A DNA stretch of 64,000 bases from Pseudoroseicyclus aestuarii (GTDB taxonomy: Bacteria > Pseudomonadota > Alphaproteobacteria > Rhodobacterales > Rhodobacteraceae): the NCBI RefSeq assembly GCF_003217255.1, contig NZ_QJTE01000004.1, forward strand, positions 248,001 through 312,000, written 5' to 3'. A program made the position numbers and the translations under genes. Below the pieces are notes generated by a model. That model was not told the origin of the DNA, searched no databases, and saw only the letters and a list, made by a program, of their open reading frames with translations. Below, one piece after another: positions 16,481-24,655 of this stretch (positions within the stretch are counted from its first letter, which is position 1; each line of letters begins with the position of its first letter).

Positions 16481-17407
16481 TCAGTATCCCGCCGCGCGGT
16501 CGACGGTGTTCCGCATCGGCTCTCCGGCCTGATGGAGCCGGATGTTGGCCGCCATCTCCGCGACGGCCGGCCCGGGATGGGTCGGCGCCGCGACATGCGG
16601 AGAGACGAGGATGCGGGGGTGGTGCCAGAGCGGGCTTTCGCCCGGCAGCGGCTCTGTCCGGAAGACGTCGAGCGCGGCGCAGGACAGGCGTCCCTCGTCC
16701 AGCGCCGCGATCAGGTCGGCCTCGACGACATGGGCGCCGCGGGCGCCATTGACGAAAAGGGCGCCTTTGGCGAGGCGCGTCAGCAGCGCCGCGTCGATCA
16801 GGTCGCGGGTCTCGGCTGTCAGGGGCAGCAGGTTGACCAGCACCTCGGCGCCCGTCACCGCCGCACCCAGATCCTCGGCGCCAAAGGCGCGGCAGCCCTT
16901 GATGTCCCTGCCCGACCGGCTCCAGACGCGGGTCTCGAAGCCCAGGGCGGCGAGGGTCTCTGCCGCCCGTCCGCCCAGCGCGCCGGCGCCCAGAACCGTG
17001 ACGACACGGTCCCGCGCGAGCTTCTCCTTCTCGGGCACCCACTCCGCCCGGGGCTGAACCCGCAGGTAGTGCAGGATGTTGCGGTGCCAGGCAAAGACCT
17101 GCGCCAGCACCCATTCCGTCATTCCCTCGGCCAGGCCGTCGTCGACCATCCGCACGATCGGCATCCCCTCGGGCACCTCGCCCGAGGCCAGAAGATGCTC
17201 GACCCCCGCGTTCAGCGAGAGGACGACCTCGACGCCGGGGACCGAGGCGATGGTGCCCGGATCGGGGCGGCCGACGACGATGTAGGGACAGGGCGCGGCG
17301 CCAAGCGCGGCCTGATCGGTAATAACCTCGGCCTCAGGAAGCTCGGCCTCGAAGAGCCGGGCAAGACCGGCGCGGTCGCCCTTGGATGCGATGAAGATGC
17401 GTATCAT
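16481..17407 (-). CDS. ghrA: D-isomer 2-hydroxyacid dehydrogenase, glyoxylate/hydroxypyruvate reductase A-like
   Basis: 308 residues from the ATG; a GTG nine bases upstream is also possible. The Rossmann motif VLGAGALGG (about 136-144) binds NAD(P)H. Catalytic residues follow in order: Arg in NGARGAHV, Glu in the FRTEPLP region and His in SPHVAAPTHP. Length and order match GhrA, which reduces glyoxylate and hydroxypyruvate. In the operon it could reduce an alpha-keto acid freed from the imported substrate. A sequence shared with the LysR promoter lies about 50-80 bp upstream, so this gene may have its own regulated promoter behind the ATPase gene. Confidence 0.85.
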   Translation of the reverse strand: MIRIFIASKGDRAGLARLFEAELPEAEVITDQAALGAAPCPYIVVGRPDPGTIASVPGVEVVLSLNAGVEHLLASGEVPEGMPIVRMVDDGLAEGMTEWVLAQVFAWHRNILHYLRVQPRAEWVPEKEKLARDRVVTVLGAGALGGRAAETLAALGFETRVWSRSGRDIKGCRAFGAEDLGAAVTGAEVLVNLLPLTAETRDLIDAALLTRLAKGALFVNGARGAHVVEADLIAALDEGRLSCAALDVFRTEPLPGESPLWHHPRILVSPHVAAPTHPGPAVAEMAANIRLHQAGEPMRNTVDRAAGY

Positions 17408-17453
17408 GGGTCTCACGCTATTGGCTGGGAGGGGTCGGACAACGCTTCAAAAA

Positions 17454-17485
17454 CTTGGCTATGCATTGCGCTGAACTCATGCATG
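17454..17485. promoter_or_regulatory. Putative LysR-type operator upstream of the 2-hydroxyacid dehydrogenase gene
   Basis: CTTGGCTATGCAT (17454-17466) is followed by AACTCATGCATG (17474-17485). The same elements, CTTGGC.ATGCAT and the inverse CATGCATGAGTT, occur in the promoter region of the LysR regulator at 24626-24643. Together they read as half-sites of one regulator acting at both ends of the operon. The motif match is direct; binding is inferred. Confidence 0.5.
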
Positions 17486-17509
17486 CAGGGCCGGCGGCAC
17501 GGGCGCGGG

Positions 17510-18496
17510 TCAGGCCGGAGCAAGATCGATCTCCTCGGCCCGGATGCAGGCGACCTCGTGCCCCGGCGCCCGCGCCAGAAGCGGCGGAATGGCCTGAGCG
17601 CAGGCCTCGGTCGCGAAGGGGCAACGGGTGCGGAAGATGCAGCCCGAGGGCGGGTTCACCGGGCTCGGCAGATCGCCCGTCAGCATGATCCGGTCGGTCC
17701 GCCGCCGCGTTGTCACCTGCGGCGCGGCATCGAGAAGCGCCCGCGTGTATGGGTGCCTCGGGCGCTGGTAGATGTCGGCGACGGTCCCCGTTTCCATCAC
17801 CCGGCCCATGTACATCACCATCACCCGGTCGCAGAGATACTCGATCACCGACAGGTCATGCCCGATGAACAGGATCGACAGATCCAGCGCCTCGCGCAGG
17901 TCGTGCAGCAGGTTCACGATCTGCGCCTGGATCGAGACGTCGAGCGCACTGACCGGCTCGTCCGCGACGATGAAGGCGGGATTGACGGATAGCGCGCGGG
18001 CGATGCCGATGCGCTGACGCTGCCCGCCGGAAAACTCATGCGGGTGGCGCTGTGCGGCGCTCGCAGGAAGACCCACCTTCTCGAGCAGCGTCGCCACCCT
18101 GTCCCGCCGGTCGGCGCGGGTGCCGATGCGGTGCAGGTGCAGCGCCTCGCTCAGGATCTCGCCAACGCTCATTCGCGGATTGAGGCTGGCGAAGGGGTCC
18201 TGGAAGATGATCTGCATCTCGGACCGGGCGCGACGCAGGCGCGCCGGGGACATTGTCGTCACCTCCTCGCCGTTCAGCCGGACAGAGCCGCCCGTCGGTT
18301 CCACCAGCCGCAGCAGGGACCGGCCCAGCGTCGTCTTGCCGGACCCGCTTTCCCCGACGAGGCCCAGCACCTCGCCCTTGCCGATGGACAGCGAGACACC
18401 GTCGACGGCACGGACCGTGACGCCTTGGTTGAACATCGTGCGCCCGACCGGGAAATGGACCGAGAGGTCGCGGACATCGACCAGAGGCTGGCTCAT
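17510..18496 (-). CDS. ABC transporter ATP-binding protein, DppF/OppF type
   Basis: 328 residues. Walker A GESGSGKT (about 48-55), signature FSGGQRQRIGIARAL, Walker B FIVADEPVSALD, and the C-terminal oligopeptide-type extension with Cys residues (CIFRTRCPFATEAC) that in this family can hold an iron-sulphur cluster. It overlaps the DppD-type gene by 4 bp. Together the two ATPases drive the importer formed by the downstream permeases. Confidence 0.93.
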   Translation of the reverse strand: MSQPLVDVRDLSVHFPVGRTMFNQGVTVRAVDGVSLSIGKGEVLGLVGESGSGKTTLGRSLLRLVEPTGGSVRLNGEEVTTMSPARLRRARSEMQIIFQDPFASLNPRMSVGEILSEALHLHRIGTRADRRDRVATLLEKVGLPASAAQRHPHEFSGGQRQRIGIARALSVNPAFIVADEPVSALDVSIQAQIVNLLHDLREALDLSILFIGHDLSVIEYLCDRVMVMYMGRVMETGTVADIYQRPRHPYTRALLDAAPQVTTRRRTDRIMLTGDLPSPVNPPSGCIFRTRCPFATEACAQAIPPLLARAPGHEVACIRAEEIDLAPA

Positions 18497-19503
18497 GCGA
18501 TTTCCTTCCAGCGGATGCAGCGGGCGTGGCCTTCCGGCCCCGTGGCCTCCAGCGGCGGGACGGCGGCGCGGCAGGCGGGGCCGGACCAGGCGCAGCGCGG
18601 CTCGAAATCGCAGCCGGGCGGCGGGCGCAAGGGATCGACCATGCTGCCGGGGATCTGGACGAGGCGCTCTCGCTGGCCGCTGGCGCGGGCGGCATGGTCG
18701 GTGCGCGGTACGCTGCCCAGCAGGCCCTTGGTATAGGGATGGCGCGGCGCCTCGAGGATGCGGTCCACCGGCGCATCCTCGACGATGCGGCCGCCGTACA
18801 TCACCGCGACCCGGTCCGCGATTTCGGCCACGACGCCAAGGTTGTGGGTGATGAAGAGGATGCCCATCCGGAACTCTTCCTGCAGACGCTTGAGCAGGAC
18901 GAGGATCTGCAGCTGCACGGTGGAATCCAGCGCCGTCGTCGGCTCGTCCGCGATCAGCAGCGAGGGGTTGCAGACCAGCGCGCTGGCGATCATCACCCGC
19001 TGCCGCATCCCGCCCGACAGCTGGTGCGGATAGGCCTCGGCCCGGCGCTCGGGTTCGGGAATCTCGACGAGGCGCAGCATCTCGATGGCGCGGGCCCTGG
19101 CAGCCTTGGCCGACAGCCCCTCGTGCAGGCGCGCCGCCTCGGCGATCTGCGCACCGATCCGGTGCGCGGGATTGAGCGAGGTCATCGGCTCCTGAAAGAT
19201 CATCGCGATCTCGGAGCCGCGCAGGTCGCTCATCGCGCGCTGGTCCAGCTGCGCCAGATCGCGGACCCTGCCGTCACGGCCCTGGAACAGGATCTCGCCG
19301 CCCGCGATCCGGCCCACCCGATCGGGGATCAGCCGCATGGCCGACAGCGAGGTGACCGACTTGCCAGAGCCGCTTTCGCCCACCAGCGCCAGCGTCTCGC
19401 CCCGCGCGATGGTCAGGTCGACGCCCTTCACCGCGCGCAGAAGACCGGCCTCGGTGCGAAACTCGGTCACGAGGTCGCGGATATCGAGAAGCGGCCCGGT
19501 CAT
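18493..19503 (-). CDS. ABC transporter ATP-binding protein, DppD/OppD type
   Basis: 336 residues. Walker A GESGSGKS (about 42-49), [12 protein letters not shown]-loop, signature [12 protein letters not shown], Walker [13 protein letters not shown], and the OppD C-terminal tail with [14 protein letters not shown]. It starts inside the stop of the DUF885 gene (ATGA overlap) and its own stop overlaps the next ATPase gene, so translation is coupled along the whole set. The much longer open frame upstream is a shadow of the DUF885 gene. Confidence 0.93.
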   Translation of the reverse strand: MTGPLLDIRDLVTEFRTEAGLLRAVKGVDLTIARGETLALVGESGSGKSVTSLSAMRLIPDRVGRIAGGEILFQGRDGRVRDLAQLDQRAMSDLRGSEIAMIFQEPMTSLNPAHRIGAQIAEAARLHEGLSAKAARARAIEMLRLVEIPEPERRAEAYPHQLSGGMRQRVMIASALVCNPSLLIADEPTTALDSTVQLQILVLLKRLQEEFRMGILFITHNLGVVAEIADRVAVMYGGRIVEDAPVDRILEAPRHPYTKGLLGSVPRTDHAARASGQRERLVQIPGSMVDPLRPPPGCDFEPRCAWSGPACRAAVPPLEATGPEGHARCIRWKEIA

Positions 19504-21095
19504 GCGGCAAGCATCCCCTGCCGGCCCATGTGCTCTGCCACTGTCGTCAGCGGCACATGGCCCAGAGACAGCAGCGTGTCGTGGAAGCCCTGCGTCGTCC
19601 CGGTCCAGCGGCGGCGCAAGTCGCGGATGCCCTCGACCCCGATCCAGTACATCAGGCGGCTGCCGGGGAACATCGCGTTGCGGGTCACTTCGCCCGCCAC
19701 GCGGGCCGGGGCAAAGCCTGCCTCTTCGGCATAGAAGCGCGCGGCCTCTTCCAGGCTCCAGGCGCCTGTGTGGATGTTCACGTCCACGAGGACGCTGGCG
19801 GCGTTGCGCCGCTCGAAGGACTTGAGCAGCAGGCATTCGGCGGGGCTGTAGAAGCCCGGCGCCTCCATCAGCAGGTCCTCGACGTAGCAGGCCCAGCCTT
19901 CGATCAAGGTGCCGGAGCCGAGGAAGGCTAGGCCCATGACGCAGTCTGTACCGGCGAGGCGGCCAAGGCGCGAGGGCGCCTGCCGGGCGCGGGCGTTCTG
20001 CGTGTGATGGCCGACGCTGCCATGGTGGACGGCATGCACGGTCTTGAGCATCGCGGTGCTGTTGGCGGCGAGGTAGGCCGCCATGTCGTCCCCCGGACGG
20101 CTGACCCAATAGGTGCTGCCCTGCCCCGGGTTCATGGCGGGCGGCGAGCGGTAGAACAGGAAATATAGCGTCTTGCTGACGGTCCGGGCCCAGTCCGGGA
20201 AGAACCGGTAGTCCAGCGCGTAGCCGGTGGCGGGCGTGACGAGACCCTGCGCGGCCTCCAGTCCTTGCGCGTCGAGGGCCGTCACCTCGGCCATGACGCC
20301 GGCCTCGTCTGCTGCATGCGTCGCGGAAAGCGCGGCGATCTGCTCCTGCCATGGGGTGCTTGGATCGATGGCGCGGGCCATCTCCTCAAGCTCGGCGCCC
20401 ATGCGATCGAAGGCGTCGCGGGCCCGGGCGGCGGCCTCTGCGGGGCCGAACTCCAGCCGATGCTGCTCGCGCATCACCAGTTCAAGGTGCGCGGTGCCAC
20501 AAGACGGGTCGGCATACGGCAGGCCGTCAAGGCTGGCGGCGTAGTCTTCGAAGGCGCGGGCGGCGGCTTCGGCGGGGGCGGACCAGACGGCATCCCAAGC
20601 CTCGTGCAGCTGGATATCCGCGCGCAGGAAGGTGGCGAGGGCGGCGCATTCGGCCTGCGCCCGCCGGACCCAGCCCTCGGGCGTGGGCGCCGTGCCGATC
20701 GCTGCGCGCCCATCCTTCAGGAAGGCGGGAATGGCGGCGAGGCGGGCGGCAATGGCCGCCCCCTTCCAGGGCTTCGACTGCGGCAGCAGCAGGGAGATCA
20801 CGCCAAAGCCCGCCTCGCCCGTATGCCAGGCCGGGTTGCCGTGGCGGGGGCGCGTTTTCAGGGCTGACTGTTCGACCCGCAGCTCGGCCAGCAGCATCTG
20901 GCGGTCCGAGGCCATCATGGCGCTGTCGCCCTCGACCCGCGCAAGAAGCGCCTCGATCTCGGCCAGCTCGGCCTCGGCGGCGCCGGGGCCGGTGCGCGGC
21001 AGGCGGTCGTCATGCCCCTCGGCGCCCATGAACGTCGCATCCACGGGCCGCCAGTCGAAGCGATGCGCGAGATAGGCGTCCAGCGTATCGGTCAC
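19500..21095 (-). CDS. DUF885 family protein with a variant metal motif (peptidase-like)
   Basis: About 531 residues from a GTG that overlaps the previous stop (GTGA). The fold is helical, as in DUF885, with the family segments STYWV, EGWACYVEDL and RLMYWIG in order. Where most DUF885 members carry HExxPGH, this one has VHHGSVGHH, so a Glu of the zinc-protease motif is absent. The His-His-x4-His-His set could still bind metal. It may be a divergent enzyme or a catalytically changed partner of the second DUF885 protein in the same operon. A hydrolytic role on an imported peptide or conjugate is inferred from the ABC importer beside it. Confidence 0.78.
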   Translation of the reverse strand: MTDTLDAYLAHRFDWRPVDATFMGAEGHDDRLPRTGPGAAEAELAEIEALLARVEGDSAMMASDRQMLLAELRVEQSALKTRPRHGNPAWHTGEAGFGVISLLLPQSKPWKGAAIAARLAAIPAFLKDGRAAIGTAPTPEGWVRRAQAECAALATFLRADIQLHEAWDAVWSAPAEAAARAFEDYAASLDGLPYADPSCGTAHLELVMREQHRLEFGPAEAAARARDAFDRMGAELEEMARAIDPSTPWQEQIAALSATHAADEAGVMAEVTALDAQGLEAAQGLVTPATGYALDYRFFPDWARTVSKTLYFLFYRSPPAMNPGQGSTYWVSRPGDDMAAYLAANSTAMLKTVHAVHHGSVGHHTQNARARQAPSRLGRLAGTDCVMGLAFLGSGTLIEGWACYVEDLLMEAPGFYSPAECLLLKSFERRNAASVLVDVNIHTGAWSLEEAARFYAEEAGFAPARVAGEVTRNAMFPGSRLMYWIGVEGIRDLRRRWTGTTQGFHDTLLSLGHVPLTTVAEHMGRQGMLAA

Positions 21096-22216
21096 GTGCC
21101 CACCTCGACCCAGCGCCGCTCGTAATGCGCCTTGATGAAGGCATCGACGATCTCCTGGCTCTTGGCGCCGTCGAAGAAGGTGCATTCCTGCGGCCGATCC
21201 TCGAGGATCTCGTCGACGAAGTGCCGCACGAGGTTGCGGTAATAGAGCTCGGGCCATGGCGTCGCGAGCGTGGTGCCCGGCGGCAGCGTGCTGTCCGGCA
21301 GGTCCAGCTTGCGAAACTCGAAGTTCTCCTTGGTCGCGACATGCAGCGTCTCCTGCACGTCGTATTCCGAGATCAGCCGCGCGATGGCCGCGCCCTTGGA
21401 GCCGTAGACCCGGATCTCGACGCCCGGGTAATTGCCGACCGCGATGTAGCTGGTCTGCAGCGTGCCCTGCGCGCCGCTGGCGTATTCCACAAGGCCCACG
21501 GTGCCGTCGTCGATCAGCACGCGCTGGCGGCCTTCCTCGCCGCGGATGACGCGCTCGGGGATGAAGTTCTTCATGCTGGAGACGACGCTGTCGAACTCTC
21601 CGCCGATCCAGCGCATGAGGTCGATCAGGTGGCTGCCGTAGCCGACGATGGAAGACGGGATCAGTTCGTCCCGTTTCGCATCCGGCGCGACCTGGCGCAG
21701 CGGAAAATCCGGGTCGAGCCACTGCTGGTTCTGCTCGAACCCGTGGATGTGGTAGATCTCGCCCAGCTCTCCCGACGCCACCGCCTGCTGGATCCAGCGG
21801 ATCGCCGGTGAGTAGCGGAAGGTGAAGCCCAGCTTTGTCCGCACACCGGCGGCATCGGCGCGGGCGGCGGCATCGAAGGCCGGCGCGGCCTCGGTGTGCA
21901 GCGGCTTTTCCGACAGGACGTGCTTGCCGGCGGCGATGGCATCCAGCGACAGCGGCAGGTGCGTATGGGTCGGCGTGCAGACGTCGACCAGCCGAACCTC
22001 GGGATCGGCGATCAGATCGGCGGCATCGGTATAGACCTTGCGCGCGCCGAACTTCTCGGCCGCGGCCCGCGCCCGCTCTTCGTTGACGTCGCAGACGGCG
22101 ACGATGTCCACACGCTCATGCGCCTTGTAGCCGGGAAGATGCGCCTTGTCGGCCCATGCGAAGGTGCCGATGACGCCGACACCTAGCTTTTCGTCACTCA
22201 TGGCTTCGTCACTCAT
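21092..22216 (-). CDS. Gfo/Idh/MocA-family NAD(P)-dependent oxidoreductase
   Basis: 374 residues. N-terminal Rossmann fold (LGVGVIGTFAWADKAHLPGY; VAVCDVNEERA) and the family motif EKPLHTEA, whose Lys acts in catalysis, then a beta-sheet substrate domain. The start overlaps the preceding gene (ATGA). A perfect 15-bp tandem duplication at the start gives two possible ATGs (MSDEA MSDEK). Family members oxidise or reduce sugars, inositols, opine-like imines and other compounds; here the substrate should be a product of the imported compound. Confidence 0.88.
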   Translation of the reverse strand: MSDEAMSDEKLGVGVIGTFAWADKAHLPGYKAHERVDIVAVCDVNEERARAAAEKFGARKVYTDAADLIADPEVRLVDVCTPTHTHLPLSLDAIAAGKHVLSEKPLHTEAAPAFDAAARADAAGVRTKLGFTFRYSPAIRWIQQAVASGELGEIYHIHGFEQNQQWLDPDFPLRQVAPDAKRDELIPSSIVGYGSHLIDLMRWIGGEFDSVVSSMKNFIPERVIRGEEGRQRVLIDDGTVGLVEYASGAQGTLQTSYIAVGNYPGVEIRVYGSKGAAIARLISEYDVQETLHVATKENFEFRKLDLPDSTLPPGTTLATPWPELYYRNLVRHFVDEILEDRPQECTFFDGAKSQEIVDAFIKAHYERRWVEVGT

Positions 22217-23295
22217 GGCAGGGTCTTTCCGCAATCGGCCACATAGGCCTCGAGTTCATCGTAGTTCTGGAAGCCGAGCGGACGCTGCCCCTCCTCGATC
22301 TCGTAGATCATCTCGAAGAGCTTCGCGTTCAGCCGCGTGTCGGCGCCGACTTCTTCGCCGTAGGCAATCAGCTTGCCGCTGGAGGACCGCGTCTCGGAGG
22401 CGCGCTTGCGGTAGACGATGTCCCACCAGATGCCCGACCCCTTCTTCTTGAACTGGTGGGCCGGCTTGGTGTCTTGGTCCTTCTTCAGCAGCCAGATCGC
22501 GTGGTTGACGTTGTCGAGCAGCTTGCGCGTGTCATCGGCCGTCTTCACCCGGTAGTTCGCGGGATCGAAGAAGTCGAAGGGCTGGACGTCGATCCCCTTG
22601 GCATCCGCGATCTCCAGCGCCTCCTTCACGATGGCGCCGGCGATACGGGCATAGCGCTCGTTGCCCAGCGTCTCGCGGATCGGGGCGTCGACGAGGGCCG
22701 AGAAGACGACCTGGCTGGCGTAGACTTCCTTGGCCCAGATCTGGCCCCAGATACGGTCCGAGACCTGAACCTCGGTCAGCGCGGAGAGGGCCTTTGCGAT
22801 CTCCGTCAGCCGGTCCGACAGGGTGCCGTCCATCTCGCCCAATTGGATCGGCCCCTCGTGGACGAACTCGATATAGCCGGGATCGACCAGCGCACCGCCG
22901 TAATTGGGGATGGAGCCCATCACGATCCGCGCACCCGGCAGCCCCGCCTCGTCCAGCGCGGCGATAAGGTCGGGCTCGTTGAAGCCGTTCTGGAACGAGA
23001 CGACGCAGCTTTCCGCATCGAGCAGCGGCACGATCTCCTTCAGCGCCTCGACCGCGTGCTGCGACTTCGTGGCAATCAGCACCACGCCCAGCGGCGCGGT
23101 CAGATCGGCGGGCATGGCGGCCTTGACCCGCACATGCCTGTCGCCGCGCACGCCGTCGACCCTCAACCCGTCGGCCTGCATCGCGGCGACATGCTCGGCC
23201 CAGCGGTCGACGAGGGTCACGTCATGCCCGGCCTCTGTCATCCAGGCCCCGGCGAGGCCGCCGATGGCGCCTGATCCGATGATGGTGAACTTCAT
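22213..23295 (-). CDS. Ketopantoate reductase (ApbA/PanE)-family oxidoreductase
   Basis: 360 residues. Rossmann motif IIGSGAIGGLAGAW at the N-terminus, VLIATKSQHA and FQNGFNE in the dinucleotide domain, and an all-helical C-terminal domain with IWAKEVYASQ that carries the usual Lys. The chosen ATG has GGAG 8 bp upstream; a GTG three codons earlier is less likely. It is larger than biosynthetic PanE (about 300 residues) and sits in a catabolic operon, so pantothenate synthesis is not implied. Such enzymes can be keto- or imino-acid reductases, and an opine-dehydrogenase-like role fits the context. Confidence 0.85.
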   Translation of the reverse strand: MKFTIIGSGAIGGLAGAWMTEAGHDVTLVDRWAEHVAAMQADGLRVDGVRGDRHVRVKAAMPADLTAPLGVVLIATKSQHAVEALKEIVPLLDAESCVVSFQNGFNEPDLIAALDEAGLPGARIVMGSIPNYGGALVDPGYIEFVHEGPIQLGEMDGTLSDRLTEIAKALSALTEVQVSDRIWGQIWAKEVYASQVVFSALVDAPIRETLGNERYARIAGAIVKEALEIADAKGIDVQPFDFFDPANYRVKTADDTRKLLDNVNHAIWLLKKDQDTKPAHQFKKKGSGIWWDIVYRKRASETRSSSGKLIAYGEEVGADTRLNAKLFEMIYEIEEGQRPLGFQNYDELEAYVADCGKTLP

Positions 23296-23300
23296 CTGCG

Positions 23301-24479
23301 TCACTCCGCCGGGAACATGTCGAGGCTGCGCGGGCTCTGCGCCCGGCCCAGCAGCGCGTGCAGGAAATCAGGCTTCTGCTCGGGGCGGATCCGTTCGCGA
23401 ACCGCGCGCACGGCCTCGTTCCCGGCCCAGTAGGAGGCGATGAAGGGGCCGCGGAACGGGTGGGCCGCCATGCGCAGGCGGCCGCGGGCCCAGGCCTCCT
23501 GCCCCATCGCGACCTCACGCAGGTAGCGCATCACCTCTTCGGCGGGCTTGCCTTCGACCATGTAGACCCAGGCGGCGGTGGTCTGCGCGGCGGAGCGTAG
23601 GCGCCGCAGCTCGAGCTGGATCTGGTCGTCATCGTCCTCGATCCAGTCGATAAGCTGCACGCCCTGATCACCAATCCCCTCCTGCACGCAGCCGGTGATG
23701 GCATTGGCGGTGATCAGCAGCGCATCCATGGTGGACCGGCCGGCATCGACCTCGGCCCGGGTGTAGAGAAGCTGGGTGGAATGGCCCGGGTAGACCTCGT
23801 GGCACACCAGATGCTTGAGAGCCGAGCGCGTGAAGCTGAGATCGGTGTTCAGGTCCATCTTCGCGTCGTCGAAGTTGCAGCGCGCCGTGTATGGCACGTC
23901 CGAGACCGGGTTCAGCGCCATGGTGTAGTCGCCGGTGTCGAAGATCATCTCGTCCGTGCGCGCCTTGGCCTGGGCCATGAGATCGGTGAAGACCTCCTGC
24001 AGCCGGGCCGGGTCCACCGCCCGCTCCTGCTCCCATTTCGCGACGCGCTCGGGCAGGCTGCCATCGGTGAAGCCGGCCTGCGCCAGCAGCCGGTCGATGT
24101 TGTCGCGGGCGGTTTCGATGATGGCCGCATCGACCTTGCCGCGCGGCGCGCCGACGAGATCGACCACCTTTTCCTCGAAGGTCGGAGAGCCGCCGGAAAA
24201 AAGCCTCACGGCAAGGCGCAGCGACGAAAGCATTCCCTCCATGAATACCTTACGCTCGCCCTTCGGCAGGGCCTCGACATCGTCCTGAAGGCCGCTGAGG
24301 TCCGACTGCGCGGCCTCCCAGCTGCTGTAGTCCCGCGCGGTGACCAGATCGTCGCCCATGAAGATCGGCACCAGCCCCTCGCCATCGAGCAGGCTGCGGC
24401 CATCGTTGCGCGTCCGCTCGAAACGGTCGATTCCCATGGTCACGGCAGTCAGCTGGCGACCGATTTTTGACAGGCTCAT
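23301..24479 (-). CDS. DUF885-related peptidase-like protein with HExxPGH motif
   Basis: 392 residues, shorter than the usual 550 or more. It contains KHLVCHEVYPGHSTQLLY, an intact HExxPGH-type zinc motif, followed by a conserved EGIGDQGVQL helix, as in gluzincin-like DUF885 proteins. There is no signal peptide, so it is cytoplasmic. It is the first gene of the operon, divergent from the LysR regulator, and starts after a 176-bp gap. Its likely task is metal-dependent hydrolysis of the imported compound. The ATG chosen gives MSLSKIG; an earlier in-frame start adds a low-quality leader. Confidence 0.75.
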   Translation of the reverse strand: MSLSKIGRQLTAVTMGIDRFERTRNDGRSLLDGEGLVPIFMGDDLVTARDYSSWEAAQSDLSGLQDDVEALPKGERKVFMEGMLSSLRLAVRLFSGGSPTFEEKVVDLVGAPRGKVDAAIIETARDNIDRLLAQAGFTDGSLPERVAKWEQERAVDPARLQEVFTDLMAQAKARTDEMIFDTGDYTMALNPVSDVPYTARCNFDDAKMDLNTDLSFTRSALKHLVCHEVYPGHSTQLLYTRAEVDAGRSTMDALLITANAITGCVQEGIGDQGVQLIDWIEDDDDQIQLELRRLRSAAQTTAAWVYMVEGKPAEEVMRYLREVAMGQEAWARGRLRMAAHPFRGPFIASYWAGNEAVRAVRERIRPEQKPDFLHALLGRAQSPRSLDMFPAE

Positions 24480-24625
24480 GGTATTCCTTCTGTACTGCTG
24501 TGCGCCGCCGCCCATGTGGGCCCTGCCCGTATCGGCGGCGTCTCCGGCACGGGCGAGACGGGGAAGGCCTCTTCGTTACGGCTGCATGACACGGCAGGTT
24601 GCGCTGCGTCGCAAGCGGCCTAAAG

Positions 24626-24643
24626 CTTGGCCATGCATGAGTT
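24626..24643. promoter_or_regulatory. Putative LysR-type operator in the divergent promoter
   Basis: CTTGGCCATGCATGAGTT lies 13 bp before the LysR start codon. Both its halves recur upstream of the 2-hydroxyacid dehydrogenase gene (17454-17485), one of them inverted. Position fits an auto-regulatory and operon-control site of the LysR protein. Regulator identity is inferred. Confidence 0.5.
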
Positions 24644-24655
24644 GAAGGAATGCAC

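Noticed and set aside
14805-17114. A single 769-residue protein joining the binding protein to a leader
   Set aside because: The leader overlaps the 2-hydroxyacid dehydrogenase gene out of frame; the Tat-like signal peptide fixes the start at 16412.
18493-20352. A 619-residue extended ATPase
   Set aside because: The extra N-terminus is the shadow of the DUF885 gene; the DppD-type start overlaps the previous stop.
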